42,985 bases of DNA from a bacterium (GCA_003576755.1 QEVT01000014.1:1-42985); one strand, 5' to 3'. Positions 33,298-42,675 are shown, counted from the first letter of the stretch. Notes: generated by a model from the letters alone, not told the origin. Program-made: numbers and translations.

Positions 33298-34343
33298 CCG
33301 CGCTGCGCGAGTGGTTCGGCGAGCGGTTCCCGGTCTCGGGCGACGACCTCAAGTCGCTGACCAACGAGCCGGTGCCGTACCACCTCAAGCGGTGGTGGTT
33401 CGCGCTCGGCGGCACGCCGGCCTACCTGTTCGTCGTCCAGATCGTCACCGGCATCCTCCTGGCGTTCTACTACCAGCCGGCGCCCGCCACCGCCTACGCG
33501 TCGGTGCGCTACATCACCGACGAGGCCGCGTTCGGATGGTACATCCGCGGCGTGCACAAGTGGGGCGCCACCCTCATGGTCGCCGCCGTGATCCTGCACC
33601 AGATGCGGGTGTACTTCACCGGCGCATACCGCAAGCCGCGCGAGCTCAACTGGATGGTCGGCATGTGCCTGCTGCTCACCACCCTCGTCACCGGCTTCAC
33701 GGGCTACAGCCTGGTCTACGAGCAGCTCAGCTTCTGGGGCGCCACCGTGGGCGCCAACATCGCCGACACCGTGCCGGTGGTCGGCGGCCTGGCCAAGCAG
33801 ATGCTGCTGGCCGGCGAGGCGTACAACCCGCGCACGCTGCCGCGGTTCTACGTGCTGCACGCCGCCGTGCTGCCCGCCACGCTGGCCGCGCTGGTCGCGG
33901 TGCACATCGCCATCGTGCGGCTGCAGGGCGTCACCGAGTACAAGTTCAAGGACGAGCCCGAGGGCAAGGCGCGCACGTTCAGCTTCTTCCCCGACCACGT
34001 GTTCACCGAGCTGATCATCGGCCTCATCCTGATGATCGTCCTCAGCGTGCTGGCCACCGTTTCGCCCGCCCTGATGGGCCCGCCGGCCGACCCGCTGGTC
34101 ACGCCCGAGGTCATCAAGCCGGAGTGGTTCTTCTACGTCGCCTTCCGCTGGCTCAAGCTCTTCTCGGGCACGGCCGCCGTGCTCAGCATGGGCCTCGTCG
34201 TCTTCGTGATGTTCGCCTGGCCGTTCATCGACGCCGCCATCCGCCGCCGCACGCGCTTCCAGGAAGCCAGCGTCTGGATCGGCATCCTCGGCGTCGTGGC
34301 CATCGTGGGGCTGACCGTCTGGGAAGCCCTCGTCAAGCACTGA
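33294..34343 (+). CDS. Cytochrome b (full-length, b6f-like haem spacing)
   Basis: A 349-residue integral membrane quinol oxidase subunit with two b-haems. Haem ligands are His88/His189 and His102/His204. The second pair is 15 residues apart rather than 14, the spacing of cytochrome b6-type proteins. The C-terminal subunit IV part is fused in one chain and holds the quinol-site motif KPEWFF, with Phe where bc1 complexes have Tyr (PEWY). About eight hydrophobic helices are visible. ATG 33294 overlaps the Rieske stop by 4 nt. The next gene starts 14 nt after its stop, so the three products are made together. Confidence 0.95.
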   Translation: MTALREWFGERFPVSGDDLKSLTNEPVPYHLKRWWFALGGTPAYLFVVQIVTGILLAFYYQPAPATAYASVRYITDEAAFGWYIRGVHKWGATLMVAAVILHQMRVYFTGAYRKPRELNWMVGMCLLLTTLVTGFTGYSLVYEQLSFWGATVGANIADTVPVVGGLAKQMLLAGEAYNPRTLPRFYVLHAAVLPATLAALVAVHIAIVRLQGVTEYKFKDEPEGKARTFSFFPDHVFTELIIGLILMIVLSVLATVSPALMGPPADPLVTPEVIKPEWFFYVAFRWLKLFSGTAAVLSMGLVVFVMFAWPFIDAAIRRRTRFQEASVWIGILGVVAIVGLTVWEALVKH

Positions 34344-34357
34344 TCGGGAGTGCCGAG

Positions 34358-36034
34358 ATGTCGCTCGAAGCCAAACGCTGGATCATCGCCGCCCTGTCGG
34401 GGCTCTTCCTCGTCTCGCTGATCCTGGTGCAGGCCATGGAGACGGCGCGCAAGCGCGAGGAGGTCGGCCTCGCCGATGCCAGCGTCGCCGTGCCCGACGC
34501 CTCGGCCGACTGCGTCGACTGCCACCGCGAGGAGAACCCCGGCATCATCGACCACTGGGAGGGCAGCCCCCACGCCGAGTCCGGCGTGGCGTGCGTCGAC
34601 TGCCACCAGGCGGAGGACGGCGACGCCGACGGCTTCCGCCACGAGGGCGCGCTCATCGCCACCATCGTGACGCCGCGCGACTGCTCGCGCTGCCACCAGG
34701 CCGAGACCGAGGAGTTCGCGGCCAGCCACCACGCCGCGGGCGGCAACATCCTGGCCTCGCTCGACAACTTCCTGGCCGAGACCGTCGAGGGCGCGCGCGC
34801 GCCGTTCAACCCGCACGCCCCCACGCCCGGCAAGGACGTCGACATGGTCAACGGCACCGCCAGCGCCTTCTCGGGCTGCCAGCAGTGCCACGGCTCCAAG
34901 GTGGCCCTGCAGACCGTCGACGGCGGCATGATCACGGTCGACGACCTCGCGCCGGACGAGAGCGGCAAGCCGACCAACGTGGCGCTGCTCGAGCAGGTGG
35001 CGCGCTCCGAGCGCGACGGTCGCCCGGTGCTGCACCCCGGCACGTGGCCCAACACCGGCATCGGGCGGCTCAACCTCGACGGGTCGCGCGGGTCGTGCTC
35101 GGCGTGCCACAGCCGCCACGACTTCTCGCCGCGGCGCGCCCGCCAGCCCGAGAACTGCGGCAAGTGCCACCTCGGCCCGGACCACCCGCAGAAGGAGATC
35201 TACGAGGAGTCGAAGCACGGCGTGGCCTACCGCGACCTGCGCGACGACATGAACCTCGACGCCAAGACCTGGGTGCTCGGCGAGGACTACGCCGCCGCGC
35301 CGACGTGCGCCACGTGCCACATGTCGGGCCACACCCGCAACGGCGGCAAGGTCACCCACGACCCCGGCGAGCGCATCTCGTGGACCAACCGCCCGCCGGT
35401 CAGCCTGGTGATGGACACCGACGCCAAGCACGCCATCGTCAACGAGACCGACCCCGAGAAGCGCCGCGCGCTGGTGGTCGACACCGCCGAGGACAAGCGC
35501 AACCGCATGAAGGACGTCTGCTCGCACTGCCACACGCCGGACTACGTCACCGCCTTCTACCAGCAGTACGACGACCTCGTGATCCTCTACAACGAGAAGT
35601 TCGCCCGGCCGGGCCAGGCCATCATGAAGGCGCTGGTCGACAACGGCCTGCGCACCCCCACCGACTTCGACGAGGAGGTCGAGTGGACGTGGTTCTACCT
35701 GTGGCACCACGAGGGCCGGCGCGCCCGCCACGGCGCCTCGATGATGGCGCCGGACTACACCCACTGGCACGGCATGTACGAGGTCGCCGAGCGGTTCTAC
35801 ATGCAGCTCATCCCGCAGGCCCGCGAGGCCGCCGAGCGCGGCCGCGAGGCCGGGCTCGGCGAGGCGGCGGACCGCGCCGACGCCGTCATCGACGGCATCC
35901 TGGCCCGCCCCGAGCACGCGTGGTTCGAGGAGGGCGCCGAGGAGCAGGCCGAGCGCATCCGCGCCGAGATGGAGAGCCGCTACGGGCAGGGCGAGGGCGA
36001 CGGCGCGGCGCCGGCCGCCCCCCCGAACCCGTGA
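34358..36034 (+). CDS. Membrane-anchored octaheme cytochrome c, hydroxylamine oxidoreductase family
   Basis: A 558-residue multihaem cytochrome. An uncleaved N-terminal helix (about 8-27) anchors it outside the membrane. Eight CXXCH haem sites start at residues 52, 79, 109, 174, 247, 267, 317 and 388. The stretch CGKCHLGPDHPQKEIY and later 'HEGRRARHGASMMAPDY' with 'HWHGMYEV' are hallmarks of the HAO family. Members oxidise hydroxylamine or hydrazine, or run reductively; only those with a cross-linked Tyr form the P460 haem. A Tyr is present in PDYTHWHG, but whether it is the cross-linking one needs an alignment. GGGAG lies a few nt before ATG 34358. Position right after Rieske and cytochrome b suggests it is the cytochrome c subunit of that complex, as in anammox bc complexes carrying HAO-like subunits. 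The stop overlaps the peptidase start (GTGA). Confidence 0.92.
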   Translation: MSLEAKRWIIAALSGLFLVSLILVQAMETARKREEVGLADASVAVPDASADCVDCHREENPGIIDHWEGSPHAESGVACVDCHQAEDGDADGFRHEGALIATIVTPRDCSRCHQAETEEFAASHHAAGGNILASLDNFLAETVEGARAPFNPHAPTPGKDVDMVNGTASAFSGCQQCHGSKVALQTVDGGMITVDDLAPDESGKPTNVALLEQVARSERDGRPVLHPGTWPNTGIGRLNLDGSRGSCSACHSRHDFSPRRARQPENCGKCHLGPDHPQKEIYEESKHGVAYRDLRDDMNLDAKTWVLGEDYAAAPTCATCHMSGHTRNGGKVTHDPGERISWTNRPPVSLVMDTDAKHAIVNETDPEKRRALVVDTAEDKRNRMKDVCSHCHTPDYVTAFYQQYDDLVILYNEKFARPGQAIMKALVDNGLRTPTDFDEEVEWTWFYLWHHEGRRARHGASMMAPDYTHWHGMYEVAERFYMQLIPQAREAAERGREAGLGEAADRADAVIDGILARPEHAWFEEGAEEQAERIRAEMESRYGQGEGDGAAPAAPPNP

Positions 36035-38148
36035 CCTCCGCCGACGTTCCCGGCGCTCCCTCCGGGGACGCCGGTGCGCCGCCCGCGTCGGGGGCGCCGG
36101 CCGGCCGGCGCCCGCTGCGCGCCGAGGACCTGCTCGACCTCGTCTGGGTCGCCGACCCGCAGATCTCGCCCGACGGCACGCGCGTGGCCTTCACCCGCGT
36201 GCACGTCGACAAGGACGACGACGGCTACGCCACCAGCATCTGGATGGTGCCGGCGGCCGGTGGCGCGGCGCGCCGCCTGACCGCGGGGACGCAGGACGCC
36301 CAGCCGCGCTGGTCGCCCGACGGGTCGCGCCTGGCCTTCGTCCGCGGCGGCGGCAAGGACAGCCCGGGCCAGATCTGGGTGCTGCCGATGGCCGGCGGCG
36401 AGGCCGCGCAGCTCACCCGGCTGGCCAAGGGCGCGGCGTCGCCCGCGTGGTCGCCCGACGGCCGGCGGATCGCGTTCACCAGCGGCACCAACCCGGCCCT
36501 CGACGACGCGAAGACCGACAAGCCCAAGCACGAGCCCGCGCGCATCGTGACGCGCCCGGTGTTCCGCGAGAACGGCGGCGGCTTCATCGACTTCGACCAC
36601 CGCCCGCACGTGTGGGTGGTCGACGCCGACGGCGGCGCGCCGTGCCAGCTGACCACCGGGCGGTTCGCCGAGGGGCCCCCGCGCTGGTCGCGCGACGGCC
36701 GCTGGATCCTGACGGTGTCCGACCGGCGCGACGAGCCGTGGTTCGAGCTGCCGGCCTCGCGGCTGTACGCGGTCTCGCCCGACCTTCCGGCGCCGACGGA
36801 CGGCACGGACCTCGCGACGGTGCTCGACCACCCCGGCCCGGTCCTGGCGTGGGCCGAGGCCGACGACGGCCGCTTCGTGACCCTGGGCGGCGAGCTGACC
36901 GGCCCGCCGCACGCCTACGACCAGTGGGACGTGCTCGTGCACGGCGCGGCCGGCGCCGCCTGGCCGCTGGCGCCGGCCAAGACGGTGAACGCCGAGCGCG
37001 ACCACGCGTTCGGCGAGGGCGTGAACGCCGATCAGCACCCGCCGAAGGGCGGCGGCCAGACCCCGTTCGCGGTCGCTCGAGACGGCCGGGCGGTCTTCGT
37101 CGGCGGCGCGCGGCACGGGGCGTCGCAGCTCCTGCGCGTCGACATGGACGGCGGCGCCGCGCACGCCCTGACCGGCCCCGACCGCGACCTCGTCGCCGGC
37201 ACGTGCACGCCCGACGGCCGCGGGTGGGCGGTGACGCTCGGGAGCGTCGCGCGGCCGGGGGACCTGTACCATCTCGACGCCGCGACCGGCGCCCTGACGC
37301 TGCTCTACGCGCCCAACGAGGCCCTCTTCGCCGGGATCGACCTCGGCACGGTCGAGGAATTCTGGTACCCGTCGTTCGACGACACCCCGATCCACGGCTG
37401 GATCGTCAAGCCGCCGGGCTTCGACCCGTCGCAACGCTACCCCATGGTGCTCGAGATCCACGGCGGCCCGCACACCGCGTACGGCGTGGGCTTCTTCCAC
37501 GAGTTCCACGTGCTGGCCGGCGCGGGCTACGTGGTGGTGTACACCAACCCGCGCGGCAGCACGAGCTACGGGTGGGCGTTCGCCAACAGCATCCAGTACC
37601 GGTTCCCCGGCGACGACGCCACCGACCTCGTGCACGCCGTCGACGCCGTGGTGGCGCGCGGCTACGTCGACCCGGCGCGGCTGGGCATCACCGGCGGCAG
37701 CGGCGGGGGGCTGCTGACGAACTGGATCATCGCCCGCACGCCGCGCTTCGCCGCGGCCGTCACGCAGCGCTGCGTCAGCGAGTGGGCGAGCATGATGTAC
37801 AGCGCCGACTTCGCGATGTTCCTGCCGTACTGGTTCCGCAAGCAGCCGTTCGAGGACCCGGAGGAGTACCGGTCGCGCTCGCCGGTCACGTACGCCGCCG
37901 ACATCACGACCCCGCTGATGATCATCCACAGCGAAGACGACTGGCGGACGCCGATCGGGCAGGGCGAGGCGATGTTCCGCGCGCTCAAGGCCCAGCGCAA
38001 GCCGGTGGTGATGGTCCGCTTCCCGGGCGAGAGCCACGAGCTCTCGCGCAGCGGCGCGCCGTCGCGCCGCGTGCAGAACCAGGCGCACATCCGCAAGTGG
38101 TTCGACCGCTGGCTGATGGGGGTCGAGGCGCCGGAGTATGGCGTCTGA
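36031..38148 (+). CDS. S9 prolyl-oligopeptidase family peptidase
   Basis: A 705-residue peptidase. Residues about 30-430 hold WD40-like PD40 repeats ([39 protein letters not shown]), the propeller that gates S9 enzymes. The C-terminal alpha/beta hydrolase has the nucleophile in [10 protein letters not shown] (most acylaminoacyl peptidases have GGSYGGYMT), the acid in SEDDWRTP, and the base His in GESHEL. There is no signal peptide. I chose GTG 36031, which overlaps the cytochrome stop, because no ATG lies nearby and the protein domain begins soon after ([20 protein letters not shown]). It likely cleaves small peptides in the cytoplasm. The operon position next to the cytochromes is probably incidental. 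Its 3' end overlaps the MeaB gene by 11 nt. Confidence 0.92.
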   Translation: MTSADVPGAPSGDAGAPPASGAPAGRRPLRAEDLLDLVWVADPQISPDGTRVAFTRVHVDKDDDGYATSIWMVPAAGGAARRLTAGTQDAQPRWSPDGSRLAFVRGGGKDSPGQIWVLPMAGGEAAQLTRLAKGAASPAWSPDGRRIAFTSGTNPALDDAKTDKPKHEPARIVTRPVFRENGGGFIDFDHRPHVWVVDADGGAPCQLTTGRFAEGPPRWSRDGRWILTVSDRRDEPWFELPASRLYAVSPDLPAPTDGTDLATVLDHPGPVLAWAEADDGRFVTLGGELTGPPHAYDQWDVLVHGAAGAAWPLAPAKTVNAERDHAFGEGVNADQHPPKGGGQTPFAVARDGRAVFVGGARHGASQLLRVDMDGGAAHALTGPDRDLVAGTCTPDGRGWAVTLGSVARPGDLYHLDAATGALTLLYAPNEALFAGIDLGTVEEFWYPSFDDTPIHGWIVKPPGFDPSQRYPMVLEIHGGPHTAYGVGFFHEFHVLAGAGYVVVYTNPRGSTSYGWAFANSIQYRFPGDDATDLVHAVDAVVARGYVDPARLGITGGSGGGLLTNWIIARTPRFAAAVTQRCVSEWASMMYSADFAMFLPYWFRKQPFEDPEEYRSRSPVTYAADITTPLMIIHSEDDWRTPIGQGEAMFRALKAQRKPVVMVRFPGESHELSRSGAPSRRVQNQAHIRKWFDRWLMGVEAPEYGV

Positions 38149-39199
38149 CGGCGGGGCGGACGACGCGCCCTCCGCGGCCGAAGGCCTGATCGCCGCCCTC
38201 CGCGCTGGCGACCGCGTGGCGCTCGGCCGCGCCATCACCCTCATCGAGAGCCGCCGGCCGGACCACCGGCGCCACGCCCAGGCGCTGCTCGCGCGGCTGC
38301 TGCCGCACGCCGGCGGCGCGTGGCGGGTCGGGATCACCGGCATGCCCGGCGCGGGCAAGAGCACGCTGATCGAGGCGCTCGGGCTGCGGTTGGCCGACGC
38401 CGGGCGCCGCGTGGCGGTGCTCGCCGTGGACCCGTCGAGCGGCGTGACCGGCGGCAGCATCCTCGGCGACAAGACCCGCATGCCGCGGCTGGCCGTCCAT
38501 CCCAACGCGTTCATCCGGCCCTCGCCCAGCGGCGGGGCGCTGGGGGGCGTGGCGCGCGCCACGCGCGAAGCCATGCTGGTGTGCGAGGCGGCCGGCTTCG
38601 ACGTCGTCGTGGTCGAGACCGTCGGCGTCGGCCAGTCCGAGACGCTGGTGGCGGGCATGGTGGACTTCGTCGCGGTGCTCGTCCTGGCCGGCGCCGGCGA
38701 CGAGCTGCAGGGCATCAAGCGCGGCATCCTCGAGCTGGCCGACCTCGTCGCCGTCAACAAGGCCGACGGCGACAACGCCGGCCGTGCGGCGGCGGCGCGC
38801 GCGGACTACGCGCGCGCGCTGCACCTGCTCGGCCCCAAGCCGTCGGGCTGGGCGGCGCCGGTGGTCACGTGCAGCGGGCTCGAGGGGACCGGGCTCGACG
38901 CGGTGTGGGACGCCGTCGTGCGGCACCACGCCGCGCTGACCGCCTCGGGCGCCCTGGCCGGGCTGCGCGCGGAACAGCAGCGCGACTGGCTGTGGGCGCT
39001 GCTCGACGAGGGCCTGCATGCCCGGCTGCGCGCCCATGCCGGGGTCGCGGCCGTGCTGGCGGAGGCCGAGGCGGCCGTGACGTCCGGGCGGGAAACCCCG
39101 CCCGCGGCCGCGGCGCGCGTGCTGGCGGCGTTCGAGGGGCCGGAAGGCGCCGGGGCCATGGCCGGCGTGAGCGGCCATGGCCCCGAGGGAATCAGGTAG
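38138..39199 (+). CDS. meaB: MeaB/ArgK-type GTPase, methylmalonyl-CoA mutase chaperone
   Basis: A 353-residue P-loop GTPase of the G3E class. It protects and reloads adenosylcobalamin-dependent methylmalonyl-CoA mutase. Visible motifs: GMPGAGKS (68-75), a long Walker B/switch run ([13 protein letters not shown]), and NKAD for guanine specificity. '[20 protein letters not shown]' is a strong family signature. The start ATG 38138 lies inside the peptidase gene (11-nt overlap). No mutase gene is in the window. The stop is 42 nt from the stop of the convergent HtrA gene. Confidence 0.93.
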   Translation: MASDGGADDAPSAAEGLIAALRAGDRVALGRAITLIESRRPDHRRHAQALLARLLPHAGGAWRVGITGMPGAGKSTLIEALGLRLADAGRRVAVLAVDPSSGVTGGSILGDKTRMPRLAVHPNAFIRPSPSGGALGGVARATREAMLVCEAAGFDVVVVETVGVGQSETLVAGMVDFVAVLVLAGAGDELQGIKRGILELADLVAVNKADGDNAGRAAAARADYARALHLLGPKPSGWAAPVVTCSGLEGTGLDAVWDAVVRHHAALTASGALAGLRAEQQRDWLWALLDEGLHARLRAHAGVAAVLAEAEAAVTSGRETPPAAAARVLAAFEGPEGAGAMAGVSGHGPEGIR

Positions 39200-39241
39200 A
39201 GGAAGGTCGAAGGACGGGCCGCGCGCGGGCGGCCGCCGCGG

Positions 39242-40651
39242 TCACGGCCGGCCCTGGAACGATTGGGGCGTGTCGACGGTGTCGGGGCGCGCCTCGAGCG
39301 TCACCGTCACCTGCCGGCGCTCGCCGCCGGCGCGGACGACGTCGAGCGTCACGCGGTCGCCGGGGCGGGTCTCGCGCGTCAGGTAGGCGATCATGTCGTC
39401 CATGCCCTCGATGGCCTGGCCGTCGATGCCGACGATGACGTCGCCGCCCACCGCGAGCGGGTCGCCGGTGGCGCCGTCGGCCACCTGACGGTCGCTGCCC
39501 TTGAGGCCCGCCTTGTCGGCCGGCCCGCCGGACACGACCGCCGCCACCAGCGCGCCGCGGGTGCCGGCCGGCAGCCCCGCCGCCTCGCCCGCCTCGGCGG
39601 TGAGCGTCTGACCGCTGATGCCGAGCCACGCGTAGTCGTAGTCGCCGCCCGCGATCAGCGCGGGCACGACGCGCTTGGCGATGTTGATGGGCACGGCGAA
39701 CCCGATGCCGGCGTTGGCGCCGGTGCGGCTGATGATCTGCGAGTTGATGCCGATCACGCGGCCCCGGCGGTCCAGCAGCGGCCCGCCGGAGTTGCCGGGG
39801 TTGATCGGCGCGTCGGTCTGGATGACCTCGGGGATCGAGTACGGCGTGGCGCCGCTCCCGATGGTCCGCCCGACGGCGCTGACGATGCCGTAGGTCATGG
39901 TGTTGGCCAGCCCGAAGGGGTTGCCGATGGCGATGGCCATCTGGCCGACCTTGACGGCGTCGCTGTCGCCGATCTCGATCGGCCGGAGCTGGCCGGCGGG
40001 CGCGGCGACCTTGACCACCGCCAGGTCCGCGCCCGGGTCGTTGCCGACCACCGTGGCCGTGGCCTCGGTGCCGTCGGCAAACACGACGACGACCTTGTCG
40101 GCGCCGTCGACGACGTGGTTGTTGGTCACGATGTGCCCGTCGGCGTCCCACACGAAGCCCGAGCCCTCGCCGCGCTGGACCTGCGGCCCCTGGCCGCCGG
40201 GGAGGCCGAACGGCGACTGGCCGTCGGGGCCGCCGAAGGGGTTGGGCATGCCGGGGATGTCGGGCATCTGGAACTGGAACGGCTGGGCGTCGGCCGCGCC
40301 GGCGCGCTGCGTCACCCGCAGGTGCACCACCGACGGCAGCACCTGCGTGTAGACGCCCTCGAGGACCTGCTCCTGCGCCGCCACGACGGACATGGCGTCG
40401 GCGGCGTCGATGGGCGGCGCCGACGCCGCCTCGGTGCTGCCGGCCGCCCCGGTCGCCGGAGCGGCATCGGCCGCCTCCAGCGCCGCGAGCGTCCGGCCGG
40501 CGCCGGTCTGGACGTCCGCCAGCCACTCGCGCGCCAGCGGGGCGGCGATCATCAGGCCGCCGCCGATGCCGGCCACCGTCACGAACAGCATCGCCAACGC
40601 GCCCACGGCAAGCCAGGGCCAGCGCCGGCCACGTCGCACGTTTGGTTCCAT
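39242..40651 (-). CDS. HtrA/DegP-like serine protease with PDZ domain
   Basis: A 469-residue membrane-anchored protease for quality control outside the cytoplasm. An N-terminal transmembrane helix (about 11-37) is followed by an Ala-rich linker and a trypsin-like domain. The catalytic triad is His179 (NNHVVDG), Asp209 (GADLAVV) and Ser288 (NPGNSGGP). A loop rich in Pro, Gly and Gln (about 122-160) precedes the His. The C-terminal PDZ domain (about 355-455) has WLGISGQTLT and VGGDVIVGIDG. ATG 40651 is preferred, with AGGAG 8 nt upstream; earlier in-frame starts have no ribosome site. It is transcribed leftward, convergent with meaB and divergent from the kinase gene. Confidence 0.94.
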   Translation of the reverse strand: MEPNVRRGRRWPWLAVGALAMLFVTVAGIGGGLMIAAPLAREWLADVQTGAGRTLAALEAADAAPATGAAGSTEAASAPPIDAADAMSVVAAQEQVLEGVYTQVLPSVVHLRVTQRAGAADAQPFQFQMPDIPGMPNPFGGPDGQSPFGLPGGQGPQVQRGEGSGFVWDADGHIVTNNHVVDGADKVVVVFADGTEATATVVGNDPGADLAVVKVAAPAGQLRPIEIGDSDAVKVGQMAIAIGNPFGLANTMTYGIVSAVGRTIGSGATPYSIPEVIQTDAPINPGNSGGPLLDRRGRVIGINSQIISRTGANAGIGFAVPINIAKRVVPALIAGGDYDYAWLGISGQTLTAEAGEAAGLPAGTRGALVAAVVSGGPADKAGLKGSDRQVADGATGDPLAVGGDVIVGIDGQAIEGMDDMIAYLTRETRPGDRVTLDVVRAGGERRQVTVTLEARPDTVDTPQSFQGRP

Positions 40652-40874
40652 GGTAAAAGCTCCTGTGGTGTGTGCCGCGCCGTTCAACGCGTCGTCGGGT
40701 CTGGGCATGCGGCGGGATCGCGGGGACCCCGCAGGTCGGCGTCGGCTGGGGAGAAGGATAGGGCGCGTGGCTTAGCGGCGGATGAGCGGGGTGCTAGAGG
40801 CGCGTTGGAAGGGGGCGGATGGCGCGCCGCGCGAGGCGCACGCCGGCCGCGGCGCCGTTCGACCGAGGACGGGC

Positions 40875-40880
40875 TACAAT
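40875..40880 (+). promoter_or_regulatory. -10 box for the kinase gene, implying a leaderless mRNA
   Basis: TACAAT ends only 6 nt before ATG 40887, so the transcript would begin at or next to the start codon. The -35 region is weak. The same 6-nt distance is seen at the toxin-antitoxin pair. Confidence 0.55.
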
Positions 40881-40886
40881 TGCGCC

Positions 40887-41771
40887 ATGGACGCGCCGCT
40901 TGCCGCCCGCATCGCCGCCTGCACGGGCCGCGGCGTGCGCGCGGCGCGGCGGGTGGAAGGCGGCTACACGCCTGCGGCGCGCTGGGTCGTCACGTTGGAC
41001 GACGGGGCGACGGTGTTCGCCAAGGTGGCCACGGCCGCCAACGTCGCGCGCTGGCTGCGCGACGAGCACCTGGCCTACCAGACCATCCGGGCCGACTGCA
41101 TGCCGGCCTTCGTCGGGTGGGACGACGACGGCGCGGCCCCGATCCTGCTGCTCGAGGACCTGTCGGGCGCCCACTGGCCGCCGCCGTGGACGCCCCGCCA
41201 GGTCGAAGCGGTGCGCGCCGCGCTCGGCCGGCTCGCCGACACGCCGCCGCCGGCGCACCTCCGAGACGTGGCGGAGGATCGGGAAGCGTTGACCGGCGGC
41301 TGGCGCCGCGTGGCCGCCGAGCCCGAGCCCTTCCTCGGTCTCGGGCTGTGCTCGGCGGCATGGCTCGCGCGGGCCCTGCCGCGACTGTGCGACGCCGAGG
41401 CCGCCGCCCCGATCGACGGCGACGACTGCCTGCACCTCGACGTCCGCAGCGACAACATCTGCCTGGTCGGCGAACGGGCGGTCCTCGTCGACTGGAACTG
41501 GGCCTGCCGCGGCAACCGGGCGCTGGACCTGGCGGGCTGGGCGCCGAGCCTCCATTTCGAGGGCGGCCCTGCGCCGGAAGCGTTGCTGCCGGATGCGGCG
41601 CCGCTGGCCGCCGCCATCAGCGGCTACTTCGCCAGCCAGGCAGGGCTGCCGACCATCCCGACGGCGCGGCGGGTGCGTTCGATCCAGCGCGCCCAGCTCA
41701 CGACGGCGCTGCCGTGGGCGGCGCGGGCGCTCGGGCTGCCGGGGTTGGGGGGCGGCAACGCCGGGCGATGA
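40887..41771 (+). CDS. Aminoglycoside phosphotransferase-fold kinase
   Basis: A 294-residue member of the APH/choline-kinase fold. The catalytic loop is HLDVRSDN (HxDxxxxN) and the metal-binding Asp lies in LVDWNW, both near residues 185-210. The ATP-lobe strand GYTPAARWVV with a Lys (VFAKVA) follows the N-terminus. Substrate is unknown: many family members phosphorylate sugars, amines or metabolites rather than antibiotics, so resistance should not be assumed. I chose ATG 40887 because it follows a -10 box by 6 nt and the fold begins there; an upstream in-frame start at 40782 would add 35 residues with no homology-like character. Confidence 0.85.
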   Translation: MDAPLAARIAACTGRGVRAARRVEGGYTPAARWVVTLDDGATVFAKVATAANVARWLRDEHLAYQTIRADCMPAFVGWDDDGAAPILLLEDLSGAHWPPPWTPRQVEAVRAALGRLADTPPPAHLRDVAEDREALTGGWRRVAAEPEPFLGLGLCSAAWLARALPRLCDAEAAAPIDGDDCLHLDVRSDNICLVGERAVLVDWNWACRGNRALDLAGWAPSLHFEGGPAPEALLPDAAPLAAAISGYFASQAGLPTIPTARRVRSIQRAQLTTALPWAARALGLPGLGGGNAGR

Positions 41772-41870
41772 TCTGGCGTCGGAAGCAAGCATCCATCGGC
41801 AGGCGCTGCCGGCCGCCCGGGGTCTTGCATCGCAGCGCTTGCCCGCGACCCGCAGCGGAACACGTTCCCG

Positions 41871-42014
41871 GTGAAGCACGACGACGTCCCCGTGCCGACG
41901 CTGGCATTCGGCGACGATGTCGCCTGCGTGACCGTACCCGCATCGAGCATCGAACTTGATGCGCCGTGTGCCTGGTTGCCATCAACCACCACGTGCGGCA
42001 CACTGTGGCCATGA
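41871..42014 (+). CDS. Possible 47-residue protein or gene remnant
   Basis: From GTG 41871 a frame runs to a TGA overlapping the antitoxin ATG (ATGA). The codons around 41865-41945 have strongly G/C third positions, as in real genes here, and encode NTFPVKHDDVPVPTLAFGDD. The frame is open all the way back to the kinase stop at 41771 and is the same frame, so it could be a readthrough tail or part of a broken gene. No ribosome site and no known domain. Weak evidence. Confidence 0.2.
   Translation: MKHDDVPVPTLAFGDDVACVTVPASSIELDAPCAWLPSTTTCGTLWP
41976..42004 (+). promoter_or_regulatory. Putative promoter of the toxin-antitoxin operon
   Basis: TTGCCA (41976-41981), a 17-nt spacer and CACACT (41999-42004), 6 nt before the antitoxin ATG. 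This again suggests a leaderless transcript. A small inverted repeat, CGCATC and GATGCG with a 13-nt spacer (41939-41963), lies just upstream and could be an antitoxin binding site, though it is short. Confidence 0.35.
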
Positions 42015-42238
42015 GGACCACCGTTACCCTGGACGACGATATGTTCGAGCTGGCGAAGCTTCAGGCTCGGCTGCGTCGGCAGTCGCTCGGCCGGACGCTG
42101 TCCGACCTCGTGCGGCGCGGCCTCGATGCCTCGATGCCGGCCCAGGAGATCGACGGCGTGGTGGTGTTCCGGCTCCCGCCGGACTCGCCGCCTGTGACCG
42201 CCGCGGACGTCCGCCGGCTGGAGGTCGAGGGTGCGTGA
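42011..42238 (+). CDS. Ribbon-helix-helix antitoxin
   Basis: A 75-residue protein starting MRTTVTLDDDMFELAKLQA, the classic RHH beginning: one DNA-binding strand (RTTVTLDD) followed by two helices (to about residue 38, 'LSDLVRRGLDA'). The C-terminal part, with 'VVVFRLPPDSPPVTAADVRRLE', is the likely toxin-binding tail. Such antitoxins dimerise, neutralise the partner toxin and repress their own promoter. ATG 42011 is chosen over an upstream in-frame start because the fold starts immediately. Its stop overlaps the toxin start (GTGA). Confidence 0.9.
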   Translation: MRTTVTLDDDMFELAKLQARLRRQSLGRTLSDLVRRGLDASMPAQEIDGVVVFRLPPDSPPVTAADVRRLEVEGA

Positions 42239-42675
42239 GCGCCGTGCTCTTGGACACGAACCTGCTGATCGCGCTCCTTTGGCCCAGCCACGAGCAGCAC
42301 GAGACCGCCATCCGGTGGTCCACCAGCGCGCGGCATAGGGGCCGGGCAACCTGCCCGTTCACTCAAGCCGGGTTCGTCCGCATCGTGTCCAATCCGGCCT
42401 TCTCACGCGATGCCGTCCGGCCACAGGAGGCGGTCGAGGTGCTGTCGGCGAACACGACGGCCCCCGATCACGTGTTTTGGCCGAGTGACGCCCCATTTGC
42501 AGAGGTCAGCCGCTTCGTGGGCCCGCGCCTGGTGGGTCATCAGCAGGTGACCGACGCCTACCTACTCGGCCTTGCGCTCCGCCGTGGCGGCAAGCTGGCG
42601 ACGCTGGACCGCCGCATCGCTGCCTTGACCGCCCCGAAGTCGCCCGAGGCGCAGGCATGGGTCATCGTCGCATGA
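42235..42675 (+). CDS. PIN-domain (VapC-type) toxin
   Basis: A 146-residue PIN-domain ribonuclease toxin, starting at GTG 42235 inside the antitoxin stop. It has the first catalytic Asp in LLDTNLLIALL, the region CPFTQAGFVRIVSNPAFS, the Asp in QVTDAYLLGLAL and LATLDRR near the end. In this VapC subfamily the second position is often Glu (CPITE..); here it is Gln (CPFTQ), which occurs in some members. It would cleave RNA when freed from the antitoxin. No other gene is in the operon. Confidence 0.9.
   Translation: MSAVLLDTNLLIALLWPSHEQHETAIRWSTSARHRGRATCPFTQAGFVRIVSNPAFSRDAVRPQEAVEVLSANTTAPDHVFWPSDAPFAEVSRFVGPRLVGHQQVTDAYLLGLALRRGGKLATLDRRIAALTAPKSPEAQAWVIVA

Noticed and set aside
40887..41771. 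Aminoglycoside resistance gene
   Set aside because: Only the general APH fold is visible; no feature identifies an antibiotic substrate.
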